From: Harmonia axyridis
Lineage: Eukaryota > Arthropoda > Insecta > Coleoptera > Coccinellidae
Assembly (NCBI RefSeq): GCF_914767665.1
Contig: NC_059501.1
Location: 4,838,501 to 4,902,500 of the forward strand
Reading direction: 5' to 3'
Length of the DNA: 64,000 nucleotides
In this document: positions 46,218 through 56,989 of the stretch, piece by piece
Position numbering within the stretch: position 1 is the first letter of the stretch
Layout of the letters: every line of letters begins with the position of its first letter
Position numbers and translations under genes: made by a program
Notes under the pieces: generated by a model
The model's input: only the letters and a program-made list of their open reading frames with translations
The model's database searches: none
Told to the model about the DNA's origin: nothing

Positions 46218-47104
46218 CACTGTGTCCGTAAAGTATTGGACAAATTAATTCTTAGCTAAACAGACCACTTTAAAAAATAATCCTGAAATACGTCGATTCT
46301 TTTATTTTTATTTACCGTATTTTAAAATAATAATCTAATATACAGGGTGAATAACTTTCGAATAATGACGTCACCTTCATTTTTTTTTAAATGGAACACC
46401 CGCATTTTGTCGCAATTTTCCGATTACTCTAGCTGAGCTGATTCCAAAATGTATCACATGTTGATTCCAATTGGTACAGGGTGGACAAAAATACAATAGT
46501 TTTGTGTGTGCTCATAAAGTAACGGGTAACATTCTTTATTAGTTAAATTAACAATATTATCAAAAATACTTATTGTCTAGCAGCAATTGGTTTGAATATA
46601 ACACCCTGTAGTTTGTTATATTTTTATTAGATTAATCAAAATGAGCTGTTTCTAAACATGTTTGGTACTTGTGGTCTAGCAGACAGAATATGAAAGAAAT
46701 TATTTGTCATTTTTATTAGTCTAAAAATGTAACAAACTAAAGGGTGTTATATTCAAACCAATTGCTGCTAGACAATAAGTATTTTTGATAATATTGTTAA
46801 TTTAACTAATAAAGAATGTTACCCGTTACTTTATGAGCACACACAAAACTATTGTATTTTTGTCCACCCTGTACCAATTGGAATCATCAATACATTTTTG
46901 TAATCAGTTCAGCTAGAGTAATAGGAAAATTGAGAAAATGGGGTGACGGTGACGTCATAACTCGAAAGTAATTCACCCTATATATTAGATTATTGTTTTG
47001 AAATAAGGTAAATTAAAATCAAAAATCGACGTGTTTCAGGATTATTTCTTAAAATGGTCTGTTTAGCTAAAAATGAATTTGTTCCATACTTTAGGGACAC
47101 ACTG
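46218..47104. mobile_element. Palindromic MITE copy 2, TA target site
   Basis: 887 bp with ends CACTGTGTCCGTAAAGTATT and the complement TTAGGGACACACTG, flanked by TA at 46216-46217 and 47105-47106. Here the two arms are complementary almost to the centre (GTGCTCATAAAGTAACGG and its complement), so it preserves the symmetric form better than the copy at 754-1632. Confidence 0.88.
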
Positions 47105-47262
47105 TATAACTTCACGAATTCCTTATTTAAGGTCTTGAATCGATTGTGGGGCTTTGCCATAGGCCTTGTTCTTCACGTGGCCCTAAAGAAAAAAGTCTAA
47201 AGGTGTTAAATGATACCGGGCTATTCAAAATGAAATCTCTCATTAGAAAACCCTGTATATTC
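47105..47262 (-). pseudogene. Mariner family B remnant with 5' end
   Basis: On the minus strand the 5' terminal motif (AGGGTTTTCTAATGAGAG) is followed almost at once by LTPLDFFL-like sequence and GHVKNKAYGKAPQSIQDL in a broken frame. The whole N-terminal and central part is deleted. It starts exactly at the MITE edge. Confidence 0.5.
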
Positions 47263-49008
47263 TAGATTCTAGACCTCAAAATATAATATTTCTGCCAATC
47301 ATGCTTGATACATATATTGCTATTTTTTGAGATACCGAGTGTTCGGAATTGAAATATACGAATATTTATTTTAACAATAATTCTTCATTTTTTTACATTG
47401 TTATTTGAAAATGGACAATTTCTCGTATTTCAGCGTAAGAATTGCCAATTTGAACTCTAAGTTAGCATTGTTTGTATAGGGCATCAGTTAAGAAAGTGTT
47501 CAAATTGTTTTTACTTTTTACACGCTTCAACAAAAATGCTCATCTCTGAAATTCTTATATATACAGGGTGTTCCTGAATTGGAAAATTTAAGAAAACTAT
47601 CCTATACACATGGGCTGCAAACGCTCTGCTTTCGAGGTACAGGATGTTGAAATTTTATTATTTTTTTTGTTTTTTCTCATAGCACCTTCTTCTCACTAGA
47701 TATTCAACTTAAATTTGGCACTGTTGTTCTAATTTCATGTTTTCATCATTAAAATTATTCAGGAATCTATAATTTTGTATAATTTTTGTACCTCTAATTT
47801 AGGAAAACCCTGTATGTATAACGTAGAACAAGCTGCAATTAGTTCAGAATGAGAGATACATAAAAACCGTGTTTCGACGAAAAAATTCGAATATTTTATG
47901 ATAACACACGATAACCTGACGTCATTGCAATAACCGTGTCACACAAATAATTCACTTTTAAACAGAAATACACTTTCAGTTTGGTTCCAGTGATAAACAT
48001 TCAGGAATGTTCAAGAATTCAATTCTCTTAACTCCGCTAAAATTTTCACTAGTGAGAAATTTTAAAAAAAAATGTAATTCAAAAAAGGATTTGTATTTTT
48101 CAGAATAACTCAACTATCATTATCTGATATTCATTAATATTGAAATATTAAACTCTATAATGCTTGTATTTCCTTATTTCTACAATGACGAAATCATTAT
48201 ATCAAACGAAAGAAAAATAAATTTGTCCAAAACTATAATAGGTAACATAAGGACTGACAAATAATGTTGTGGAATGTTTTGTATTTCTATAAAATTTTTC
48301 CCCATCAAGAGTTCAAAAAATTTCAATTCAATGTCTTCTATAATTTAAGATATTCTATGAAACAAACCTCCTTAATTAAATCTAAATCATACTGAGTTTC
48401 AGTATTGTCTTCAATTCATATTTTATTTTCAATACAATATTATTTTCGATCACAATAATATAAAAAAATATAAAACGATTAATATTAAAGAATCAAAGTA
48501 CGTTCATATGAAATGGGCACACTTTTTCATTAAATCTGGCACCATCAATGGACTACTATCAATGAATTCTAGTAATGCAGCACTTTCAATTAAAATTGAT
48601 CAGAGACCAAAACATTTTATTGATCAATTTATTACAATCCTCGGTCATAGTACGATAGTTTAAACTAGAATCACAACGATGCTGTGAAAATTTAATTGGA
48701 GTTACTTCAACTGGAAAGCCTTGTTGTCATATCTTTCGTCGCATCATATTGTTTTTCCTTTAGATCGTCTTTATTGGAAGATGATGTATCTGAAATATCG
48801 TTTTAAATTATAATAAAGACCACAAGAGTGCAAAATTAAAATGTTTAATGAATTATTGCCGACCATGATTTCAATCTGGCAACGCAATGGTAATGATCTC
48901 TTTTTCAATGGAAAAAATAGTACGCCACTGGGATATTTCAAACTGGAACTGATTTTTGAATTCCTCGTCAAATTTGCGACAAAAAATCTCTCATTCTTTT
49001 TTTTCTTA
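47263..49008. other. AT-rich stretch, R6 piece near 47600
   Basis: A CAGGGTGTTCCTGAATTGG motif lies at 47564, and an R6-like block with GCTCTGCTTTCGAGGTACAG lies at about 47620. The remainder shows no recognisable gene or repeat. Confidence 0.3.
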
Positions 49009-49937
49009 AAGGGTATTTTTTTTTAGAGCTATAGAACTTTAAATTGCAATAAAACAACGATGGATTATTCGATTGATATGAATTTAATTTATCCGCAAGA
49101 TAATCTTGTGGCATTACATTCTGGCATATGACCGCCACGGCTGGCTCGGATGTAGTCCAATCTGGACGTCCAATTTTCGATGACTTTTTCCAACATTTGT
49201 GGCCGTATATCGGCAATAACATGGCGAATGTTGTCTTCCAAATGGTCAAGGGTTTGTGGCTTATCCGCATAGACCAATGACTTTACATAGCCCCACAGAA
49301 AATAGTCTAGCGGTGTTAAATCACAAGATCTTGGAGGCCAATTCACAGGTCCAAAACGTGAAATTAGGAGGTCACCAAACGTGTCTTTCAATAAATCGAT
49401 TGTGGCACGAGCTGTGTGACATGTTGCGCCGTCTTGTTGGAACCAAAGCTCCTGGACATCATGGTTGTTCAATTCAGGAATGAAACAGTTAGTAATCATT
49501 GCTCTATACCGATCACCATTGACTGTAACGTTCTGGCCATCATCGTTTTTGAAGAAGTACGGACCAATGATTCCACCTGCCCATAAAGCGCACCAAACAG
49601 TCAGTTTTTCTGGATGTAACAGTGTTTCGACATACACTTGAGGATTAGCTTCACTCCAAATGCGGCAGTTTTGTTTGTTGAAGTAGCAATTCAACCAGAA
49701 GTACGCTTCATCGCTAAACAAAATAAAATGGACTTAGTGCGCGATACGTATTCCGCACAGAACCATTATTTTCGAAATAAAATTGCACCTTTTACAAGCG
49801 TTGTTCAGGCGTGAGTCTATTCATGATGAATTGCCAATCCAAACTGAGAATAAATCACTTGACAGTTGTTAAATCGGTCGCCATCTTGAACAGTAATGCC
49901 AACTTGAAGTTATATACCTCGAAAAAAAAACACCCGT
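49009..49937 (-). mobile_element. Mariner family A copy 4
   Basis: 929 bp, ends AAGGGTATTTTTTTT and AAAAACACCCGT, with TA at 49007-49008 and TT at the other side. It carries the shared deletion junction. Confidence 0.85.
49105..49824 (-). pseudogene. Family A transposase, shared deletion
   Basis: ATG at 49824 opens MNRLTPEQRL, then the shared deletion. The catalytic frame reads SDEAYFWLNCYFNKQN, WCALWAGGIIGPYF, WFQQDGATCHTARA, NWPPRSCDLTPLDYFLWG and RASRGGHMPE, so all three aspartates are present. The alternative ATG frame of the deletion product is stopped upstream (TAC to TAA). A small deletion just before the normal C-terminus shifts the last residues. About 205 codons of the catalytic region are otherwise open. 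Confidence 0.85.
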
Positions 49938-50160
49938 TTTAAGGCGCCGTTTTCATGCAAAAAATAAAACATCTGAACACTTATTGTTAAAGTTTTTTGC
50001 TTGAAAACGGCGTCCCACATCTCAAATCTGATAGTAGATTTTCTCCCTCCAAAATGAACGAATCTCATCTGAATTTATTCCAAAATCCAACAACAAATAA
50101 TTCTTTTTCTTTTTGTATTTTCTTCAACAAATAATTCCTTCAAACTTAGGAAAACGACGT
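49938..50160. other. Short stretch, nothing recognised
   Basis: No supported feature. Confidence 0.3.
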
Positions 50161-50504
50161 AAATATGACAACACCGCTTCCTAAAAAAATCTTGATTTTT
50201 CCCGAAAAATGCGTCTGTTCGACAACGCCACGCTCGCCAAGTAAAGAACGAAAGATTTTCATTGACCAGATGATAACAGCGGTGAATTAATTTTAAGAAG
50301 TGGTTAACCGGAAACGGAGTTGAATGACCACTGCCTAAGAGCGTGAGTCTGCCCGACCGTGATAACTATCCACCAAGCAGAGCCGAGCACACTAGAAGCT
50401 TCTTCCTTTCACGCTAGTTAATTCCGAATTCCAGTCTATTCTTCGGCCCAAGAGGTAACATATTACCGAATCCTTCGTGGGAATTTGTTTATAAGTTGCC
50501 CGAG
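50161..50504 (+). promoter_or_regulatory. Unique GC-richer block, possible 5' UTR exon
   Basis: This block is not repeated in the window, is less AT-rich and ends at a strong splice donor, CCGAG|GTAAGG, at 50505. No long open frame fits. It could be a non-coding first exon with promoter, possibly of the CrebA-like gene 12 kb downstream on the same strand. That link is inference only. Confidence 0.2.
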
Positions 50505-50761
50505 GTAAGGTCTGGGGTTTTGATCGGCCAAGAATTCAAAATACCAAAAATGTAAAGCGTGACGAGAAGGCCCTGAAAATTGGTGTTTTACATATTCGCT
50601 AGATTGGTATCACTGCTGTGAACGGTTGATAATTAAATGACACTTGAATTGTTAGGTTAGAAATTGTAATGTTTTCTGTGATTGAGTTCTATTAGGATTT
50701 TACAATAAAATGTTTCTTTATGATATTAATAAAAAACGAGTATATTTTAAGAGGAATCACT

Positions 50762-51440
50762 GGATGTTTGTTTCATTGTGAAGAGGAAGGTATCTTCATT
50801 AATGATTGAAAAGGATTTTCATGACCAATCCGCACATTTGCAGCAGTATGTCCTCGATAACTTGACAATTCCCATCTTTGGACCCTATCTTTCACGTGGT
50901 CCCACAAAAAATAGTCTAAAAGTGTTGAATCACAAGATCTTAGTGGCCAATTGTATTCACCTCTTTGAGAAATAACAATTTCATGCAAAATTGTGATTAT
51001 TTCGTTGCTTGTGTGGCACGTAGTGCCGTCTTGTTGAAAATAAACTTCGACCACGTCAATATCTTCCAATTCTGGTCTTAAAAAATCATTAATCATAGCT
51101 TGGTAGCGCAACCCATTCACCGTAACAGTTGCAACATCCTTTTTTTCGAATAAGTACGGTCCAATCACACCACCAGCCCAAAAACCTTGCCAAACAGTTA
51201 TACGTTGAGGATGCAGAGGCTTTTAAACAATCATTCTTGGATTTTTCGAGGCCCAAATGCGACAATTCTGCTTATCATTATCCTAGGTGAATATGGGACT
51301 ATTGAGATGATGTTTCAATGAAAATCAGGATCACTTCGATGCATTTCTAGGACCTAACCAGCGAAGATCTGATGTGCTCGTGGGTTTTTGTGTAAACTCA
51401 ACTTTGAAAGCTGGGTTTTCATCAACAATTCAGGCTAAAG
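50762..51440 (-). pseudogene. Mariner family B relic, best-preserved catalytic part
   Basis: On the minus strand it reads LEMHRSDPDFH, KQNCRIWASKNPRMIV, ITVWQGFWAGG, IGPYLFEKKDVATVTVNGL with RYQAMI, VYFQQDGTTCHTSNE, YNWPLRSCDSTLLDYFLWDH and a decayed tail. Second and third catalytic D are visible; the first region (SDEAHF) is broken. A small deletion shortens the second-to-third D spacing to 37 residues. Several frameshifts are present. It belongs with the N-terminal piece at 52040-52365; the R4 block lies between them. Confidence 0.7.
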
Positions 51441-51448
51441 CAGTAATA

Positions 51449-52038
51449 TTTAGGGATTCATAACTTGACTAGATATTCAAGCTACTTGACTTGAATCAAC
51501 TCAAGTTCAAGTCAAGTAGTAGTTTTTCAATGTCAAGTCAAGTATTTATTTGTCAACTACTTGACTTGACCTTCAAAAAGTACTACTTGTCTTGAACTTG
51601 AGTTGATTTGGCTTGACTTGAAATCAACTCAAGTTCAAGTCAAGTGTTAGTTTTTCATAGGAATTCACGGCTTAATAGCTTGATATTCATGCCACTTACT
51701 TGATATTCAAGCTACTTGGCTTGAGCTTGACTTGAAATCAACTCAACTTCAAGTCTAGTAGTAGTTTTTCAATGTTTAGTCAAGTACCTACTTAATAAAT
51801 AAATTCTTGACTTGACATTGAAAAACTACTACTTCACTTGAACCTGAGTTGATTTCAAGTCAAGCTCAAGCCAAGTAGCTTGAATATCAAGCCAAGCCGT
51901 GAATCCTAGGTTTTCAATGTCAAGTAAAGTATTTATTTATCAAGTACTTGATTTGACCTCGAAAAACTAATACTTAAGTGATTTCAAGTTAAGCCAAGTC
52001 AAGTAGCTTGAATATCAAGTCAAACCGTGAAACCTTAG
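51449..52038. repeat. Three R4 palindromes in a row
   Basis: Starts TAGGGATTCATAACTTGACT and ends AGTCAAACCGTGAAACCTTA. Internal unit borders are at about 51660 (GGAATTCACGGCTTAATAG) and 51905 (AAGCCGTGAATCCTAGG). Each unit is an inverted repeat of CTTGACTTG motifs around a GTAGTTTTTCAATG core. Confidence 0.75.
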
Positions 52039-52039
52039 C

Positions 52040-52365
52040 AATATTATCAGTCGTTCTTGACCGACGCACACGGTTCTGATTCTTCACATATCTAACTCAT
52101 CCCAACACCTCAAATGTTTCTACCAGTTCCACTATTGCCGGCCTAAAAAGTGCATCACGACGAACCAGAAGTGTATTAATTTTTCGAATTGTGATTGCTA
52201 AATTCTGTTGTGAATTTTAACAATTTCAATGCGTTTGTAAAGCGTGTATCTACCATTTCTAGTAATGCGGTAGTTTTTACATATCAAATGTCAAAAGATA
52301 ACAGCTCCAAAAGAGACAGCTAACAAGATAGCTGGCTATTGAAAATGGATAACCCTGTATATACT
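52040..52365 (-). pseudogene. Mariner family B relic, N-terminal part
   Basis: On the minus strand the end motif (ACAGGGTTATCCATTTTCA) and UTR lead to GRYTLYKRIEIVKIHNRI, then in another frame RKINTLLVRRDALFRPAIV, ELVETFEVLG, a stop, and NQNRVRRSRTT. This is the first helix-turn-helix and linker region. It is followed, after the R4 block, by the catalytic part at 50762-51440. Confidence 0.65.
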
Positions 52366-52369
52366 ATGA

Positions 52370-53035
52370 CGTAAGTCTGACGTTGACAGGCTCTTACTCT
52401 ATAGGTAAAACCAACGGCACTTCATCATAATTTCATAAATGTCATTACGAAATTCGATTACAACAAACCCTCGCCAGAATCTTTTATCAGCACAGCATCT
52501 CAAATTCAGACAACGTTCAAACTATACGAACGATCATTCGGCCAATCTACCATATCTGCAAGAACTAAAACGGCAAGCGAATTCCTCAGCGTTCCACGGA
52601 GACCGAGCAGACTAGCACTCATGACATCATAAACGAGTGTTAGATAATTCCCTATTCAAGTCCAAGAGCTCAATAATAGACAGCCCCTGGCGCAAAACAG
52701 TTCATTCACATTCGGAGCTATGGGAGGTGTTTCTTTTTGGCGATCGACGGGTGTATCAACCTCATGGTTTGACGGTTGAGGTCAATCTTCTCTCGAGAAA
52801 TCCATTTCAAATCGGTTACCATCGATGAATTTTGATTTGGGAGTGGGCATGGTTGTTTATGAGATGGTTAGATATTATCGCGAATAAGGGATCGCATACG
52901 TGAGAGGCTAGTTTGGTAAACAAGAGTGCGTTGTACGATTTTCTCGGGCTTTTTTGGTATGCATGTGTCTTTTCAGGGTTTCATTATGGCTTGAAATGAA
53001 ATAGGGGTTTTTCAATAGGGATTTCAATTATATAA
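52370..53035. other. Unique stretch, possible regulatory DNA
   Basis: Not repeated in the window and less AT-rich (TTCCACGGAGACCGAGCAGA, TTTTTGGCGATCGACGGGT). A short open frame at 52637-52828 lacks motifs. No gene can be supported. Confidence 0.2.
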
Positions 53036-53039
53036 TGGC

Positions 53040-53247
53040 AACACAGTGTATTTGACATTTCCTATGTGATTTGTGTTGAGTAGGTTATGCCAAGATACAC
53101 GCTTCAACAACGTTTACAAATTGTTTAACCACAATCAGTGCCCATTTATGAATACTTAGAGAAATTTGAGAAAAAAACATGGACGATATTATTGAACTAA
53201 GCTGCTTACTATTCGTCATATTGTAGCTAACTTCAATGGCGGTTTGT
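53040..53247 (+). pseudogene. Mariner family C N-terminal fragment
   Basis: A UTR with CACAGTGTATTTGACATTTC, then ATG at about 53088 opening MPRYTLQQRLQIV and a stop. Further on, in another frame, it reads KLLTIRHIVANFNGGL, resembling the TIRRIVEKFxxTGS helix of the DNA-binding domain. It ends where a family A element has inserted at TA (53247-53248). Confidence 0.55.
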
Positions 53248-53248
53248 A

Positions 53249-54177
53249 AAGGGTGTTTTTTTTAGAGCTATAGTACTTTAAATTGCAATAAAACAACGAT
53301 GGATTATTCGATTGACTTGAATTTTATTTATCCGCAAGATAATCTAGTGGCATTACATTTTAAATATGATTTCTGGCATATGACCGCCACGGCTGGCTCG
53401 GATGTAGTCCAATCTGGACGTCCAATTTTCGATGACTTTTTCCAACATTTGTGGCCGTATATCGGCAATAACACGGCGAATGTTGTCTTCCAAATGGTCA
53501 AGGGTTTGTGGCTTATCCGCATTGACCAATGACTTTACATAGCCCCACAGAAAGAAGTCTAGCGGTGTTAAATCACTAGATCTTGGAGGCCAATTCACAG
53601 GTCCAAAACGTGAAATTAGGCGGTCACCAAACGTGTCTTTCAATAAATCAATTGTGGCACGAGCTGTGTGACATGTTGCGCTGTCTTGTTGGAACCACAG
53701 CTCCTGGACATCATGGTTGTTCAATTCAGGAATGAAAAAGTTAGTAATCATGGCTCTATACCGATCACCATTGACTGTAACGTTCTGGCCATCATCGTTT
53801 TCGAAGAAGTACGGACCAATGATTCCACCAGCCCATAAAGCGCACCAAACAGTCACTTTTTCTGGTTGTAACGGTGTTTCGACATACACTTGAGGATTAG
53901 CTTCACTCCAAATGCGGCAGTTTCGTTTGTTGACGTAGCCATCCAACCAGAAGTGCGTTTCATCGCTAATGGACGTAGTGCGCGATACGTATTCCGCACA
54001 GAACCATTATTTTCGAAATAAAATTGCACTATTTGCAAGCGTTGTTCAGGCGTGAGTCTATTCATGATGAATTGCCAAACCAAACTGAGAATAAATCACT
54101 TGACAGCTGTTAAATCGGTCGCCATCTTGTACAGTAATGCCAACTTAAAGTTATATACCTTGCAAAAAACCACCCGC
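53249..54177 (-). mobile_element. Mariner family A copy 5
   Basis: 929 bp, ends AAGGGTGTTTTTTTT and AAAACCACCCGC, flanked by TA at 53247-53248 and 54178-54179. It is inserted in a family C relic. Confidence 0.9.
53353..54065 (-). pseudogene. Family A transposase, shared deletion plus 11-bp loss
   Basis: ATG at 54065 opens MNRLTPEQRLQIVQFYFEN and RNTYRALRPLAMK, then stops in the wrong frame. The junction has lost a further 11 bp relative to the other copies. The catalytic frame reads WCALWAGGIIGPYFFENDD, WFQQDSATCHTARA, NWPPRSSDLTPLDFFLWG and the normal end EIIFKM, uninterrupted for about 197 codons. Second and third aspartates are intact; the first region reads SDETHFW. Confidence 0.85.
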
Positions 54178-54179
54178 TA

Positions 54180-55110
54180 TTATTAATAAAAATTGTTTCA
54201 ATGATTATTATGCAACTGACAAAGTAAAGGACAACAAATAAACTTTGTCCGTAAACTTCAAAGATATATGTTTATCACAATAATGATATTTTTTTTTGTA
54301 ATGTGCCTCACCATCTTATACTGTCACTAGCCGCCACTGGTAGGTTATGATGAAAAAGCTGTAACTAAGTCAAACGGTGTTCTGGTGTTAATGGAAGAAG
54401 AAAATGTACCTAATCAAAGCCTAAAAATAAATCGCCATCCGCTTCAGTATGATAATACCGAGAAAGTACTTCATGCCCGTTGCAAGAACAGGCATGAAAA
54501 CCTCAACATTCACCAGATATATTGACAAACGTAGATGTTTCACGGTTTTTAGGAAGTTCATGGTCAAACCGTGGATAAACTCGAAAATATTCAGTGTTAA
54601 CGAACTCGCCTAGCCTACAGCAATCTCTAGATCTACGTCGTGTAGTCAAATATTGAATTAGCACCTGTTTCGGCAGTTCTGACGGTCCATCCCATGGTGG
54701 ACTTACGGTAATAAATCTGAAGACATTGCGTTGAAAAAACTTTCGGTTTCGGACTGAGGTATCCTTCAGGTATTCATAGGTCAACGATACTTATTACATA
54801 TTCGGACGACGAAGCGTTGTTTGTGATCAAAATTTGAATAACTCTTACATATTCGTCTAGTGGCGTTTGACTGATACTTTGGAGGACTGTTTACAAAATG
54901 CTCATATTACTAACAGATAAAAATGAGGGAAGCACTAACTTGAAGACGGTAGCTTTTTCACCCTTAAAATTGGTATTCATCTACATATTTCCTTTTTGTA
55001 AAAACAGTTTGTTATTCAGATTTTATTGAATGAAATTGATATTCAATTGAGAAGGTTCCGTTTCACTTCGACCTAATGGTCTATTGTGCCCCCCATCAGA
55101 GCAATTCTCG
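54180..55110. other. Unique stretch with an unassigned minus-strand ORF
   Basis: A 93-codon open frame on the minus strand (54784-54503; VSPPWDGPSELPKQVLIQ, VYPRFDHELPKN) has non-repetitive, protein-like composition, but I do not recognise it. A donor-like ACC|GTAAGT lies within it at about 54710. It may be part of an unknown gene or a chance frame. Confidence 0.25.
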
Positions 55111-55113
55111 ATG

Positions 55114-55834
55114 TTAGCGATGAAGCGCACTTCTGGTTGAATGGCTACGTCAACAATCAAAACTGCCGCATTTGGAGTGAAGCTAATCCTCAAGTGTATG
55201 TCGAAACACCGTTTCATCCAGAAAAACTGACTGTTTGGTGCGCTTTATGGGCTGGTGGAATCATTGGTCCGTACTTCTTCAAAAACGATGATGGCCAGAA
55301 CGTTACAGTCAATGGTGATCGGTATAGAGCCATGATTACTAACTTTTTCATTCCTGAATTGAACAACCATGATGTCCAGGAGCTGTGGTTCCAACAAGAC
55401 TGCGCAACATGTCACACAGCTCGTGCCACAATCGATTTATTGAAAGACACGTTTGGTGACCGCCTAATTTCACGTTTTGGGCCTGTGAATTGGCCTCCAA
55501 GATCTTGTGATTTAACACCGCTAGACTTCTTTCTGTGGGGCTATGTAAAGTCATTGGTCAATGCGGATAAGCCACAAACCCTTGACCATTTGGAAGACAA
55601 CATTCGCCGTGTTATTGCCGACGTACGGCCACAAACGTTGGAAAGAGTCATCGAAAATTGGACGTCCAGATTGGACTACATCCGAGCCAGCCGTGGCGGT
55701 CATATGCCAGAAATCATATTCAAAATGTAATGCCACAAGATTATCTTGCGGATAAATAAAATTCATGTCAATCGAATAATCCATCGTTGTTTTATTGCAA
55801 TTTAAAATTCTATAGCTCTAAAAAAAACACCCTT
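55114..55834 (+). mobile_element. Mariner family A copy 6, 5' truncated
   Basis: Begins abruptly within the catalytic region (TTAGCGATGAAGCGC) with no left terminus. It ends with the normal 3' terminus (AAAAAAACACCCTT) followed by TA at 55835-55836. Confidence 0.85.
55117..55730 (+). pseudogene. Family A catalytic domain, uninterrupted
   Basis: 204 codons without stop or frameshift from SDEAHFWLNGYVNNQN through WCALWAGGIIGPYF, VTVNGDRYRAMI, WFQQDCATCHTARA and NWPPRSCDLTPLDFFLWG to EIIFKM. All three catalytic aspartates are present, with 41 residues between second and third. The frame is also open for 10 codons into the unrelated upstream flank, but no ATG starts it. The DNA-binding region is absent. 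It is the best-preserved catalytic domain in the window. Confidence 0.85.
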
Positions 55835-55836
55835 TA

Positions 55837-56629
55837 CTTACAATATCGAAATATTCGAAAATAAGAACTGTTCCCTGTCATTCAAATGTAATCCACCTCT
55901 ATTCCATATCAAGAACCCCCACTGATAGTACCCACAATGTCTGAACACCTCAATTACTTACACATAAATACAAATTAACGATTTACATACAATCTTATTC
56001 CATCTAACCTAACATAACCTAACTATATCGTCATTCGATATTGTTCCAGAATGCAAGTTCATAAAACTTTCTTTGGCTAGATGATATATTAAATTGAAGG
56101 AAATGGTTTACAATGGATTGGTATTTAGCTAAATGCTTTGTTTGCAATCAATAAAATAAAGCTTCTCAATATCAATTATTTTTAATCAACTTAATCGTGT
56201 CCTTAGAAATAGCTGTTGGAAATGACCGAACAAGTTATCAATTAATTGTCACTAATTCTGAGGTCCATAATCGAATCTTAGTGATAGATTTCTACGACCT
56301 CAATGTTCATGGAATTGCCTTTCACTCCCATGGGCTTGAATGCAGCAGAGTCGGACTCGGGAATATTCGACATTAATTTTGAAAATACACTTAGAGCTGG
56401 GAAATTATTGTCGAATTGAATTAACAGAAAAGTAATGAATTGTAAAATGTTGATTTGCAATTAAATAAAAATCGTTATAGATAATTATTTGGTGATAATC
56501 CCTCTCGATCACAGAAAACAGAATCCGACCTGATCCTGATTCTATTCTCTGATAATTTTTATTGGCAACAAATATATGATTGTCATCTCATTTGACAAGT
56601 TCTGCGTCTAGTTGTAGATAAGTGATAGC
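55837..56629. other. AT-rich stretch, nothing recognised
   Basis: TAACCTAACATAACCTAAC at about 56006 is a short telomere-like run, too short to mean anything. No gene is supported. Confidence 0.3.
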
Positions 56630-56989
56630 CATAGAGTAATAAACATAGATAGAGGCAGTATACGCAATTTTTACATGTCCCCAACATAGTTAGATCACGT
56701 TGTCGGATTGTTATGTATTTTCAAATCCACAAATTTACTATATCGTTATGAATGTATATTATATTGAATGAAATGTATTTATTTGAGTGATTCCCGATTA
56801 AATATGCAAATTTGAATATTTGGAATCTGATGTTTTTCCTAATTGTCGAATTTATAATAAGCAGAATATTTATTATTTTCTGTATCTACCTGCTGAAATC
56901 CAAGGTTTGACAACTTTTGCTCTCCTAGTGTCATCGGTTGTTCCACGTCGTTTGGCGCGCTTGAAGTTTTTTTCTGAATTTCTGATATA
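56630..56989 (+). mobile_element. R1 element, truncated by a mariner insertion
   Basis: Starts CATAGAGTAATAAACATAG, passes the fold-back target region uninterrupted (CCAACATAGTTAGATCACG) and continues into the inverted copy of the 210-bp block seen at 26797-27220 (TACCTGCTGAAATCCAAGG, TTTGGCGCGCTTGAAG). It stops where a family A element inserted at TA (56988-56989). Confidence 0.7.
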
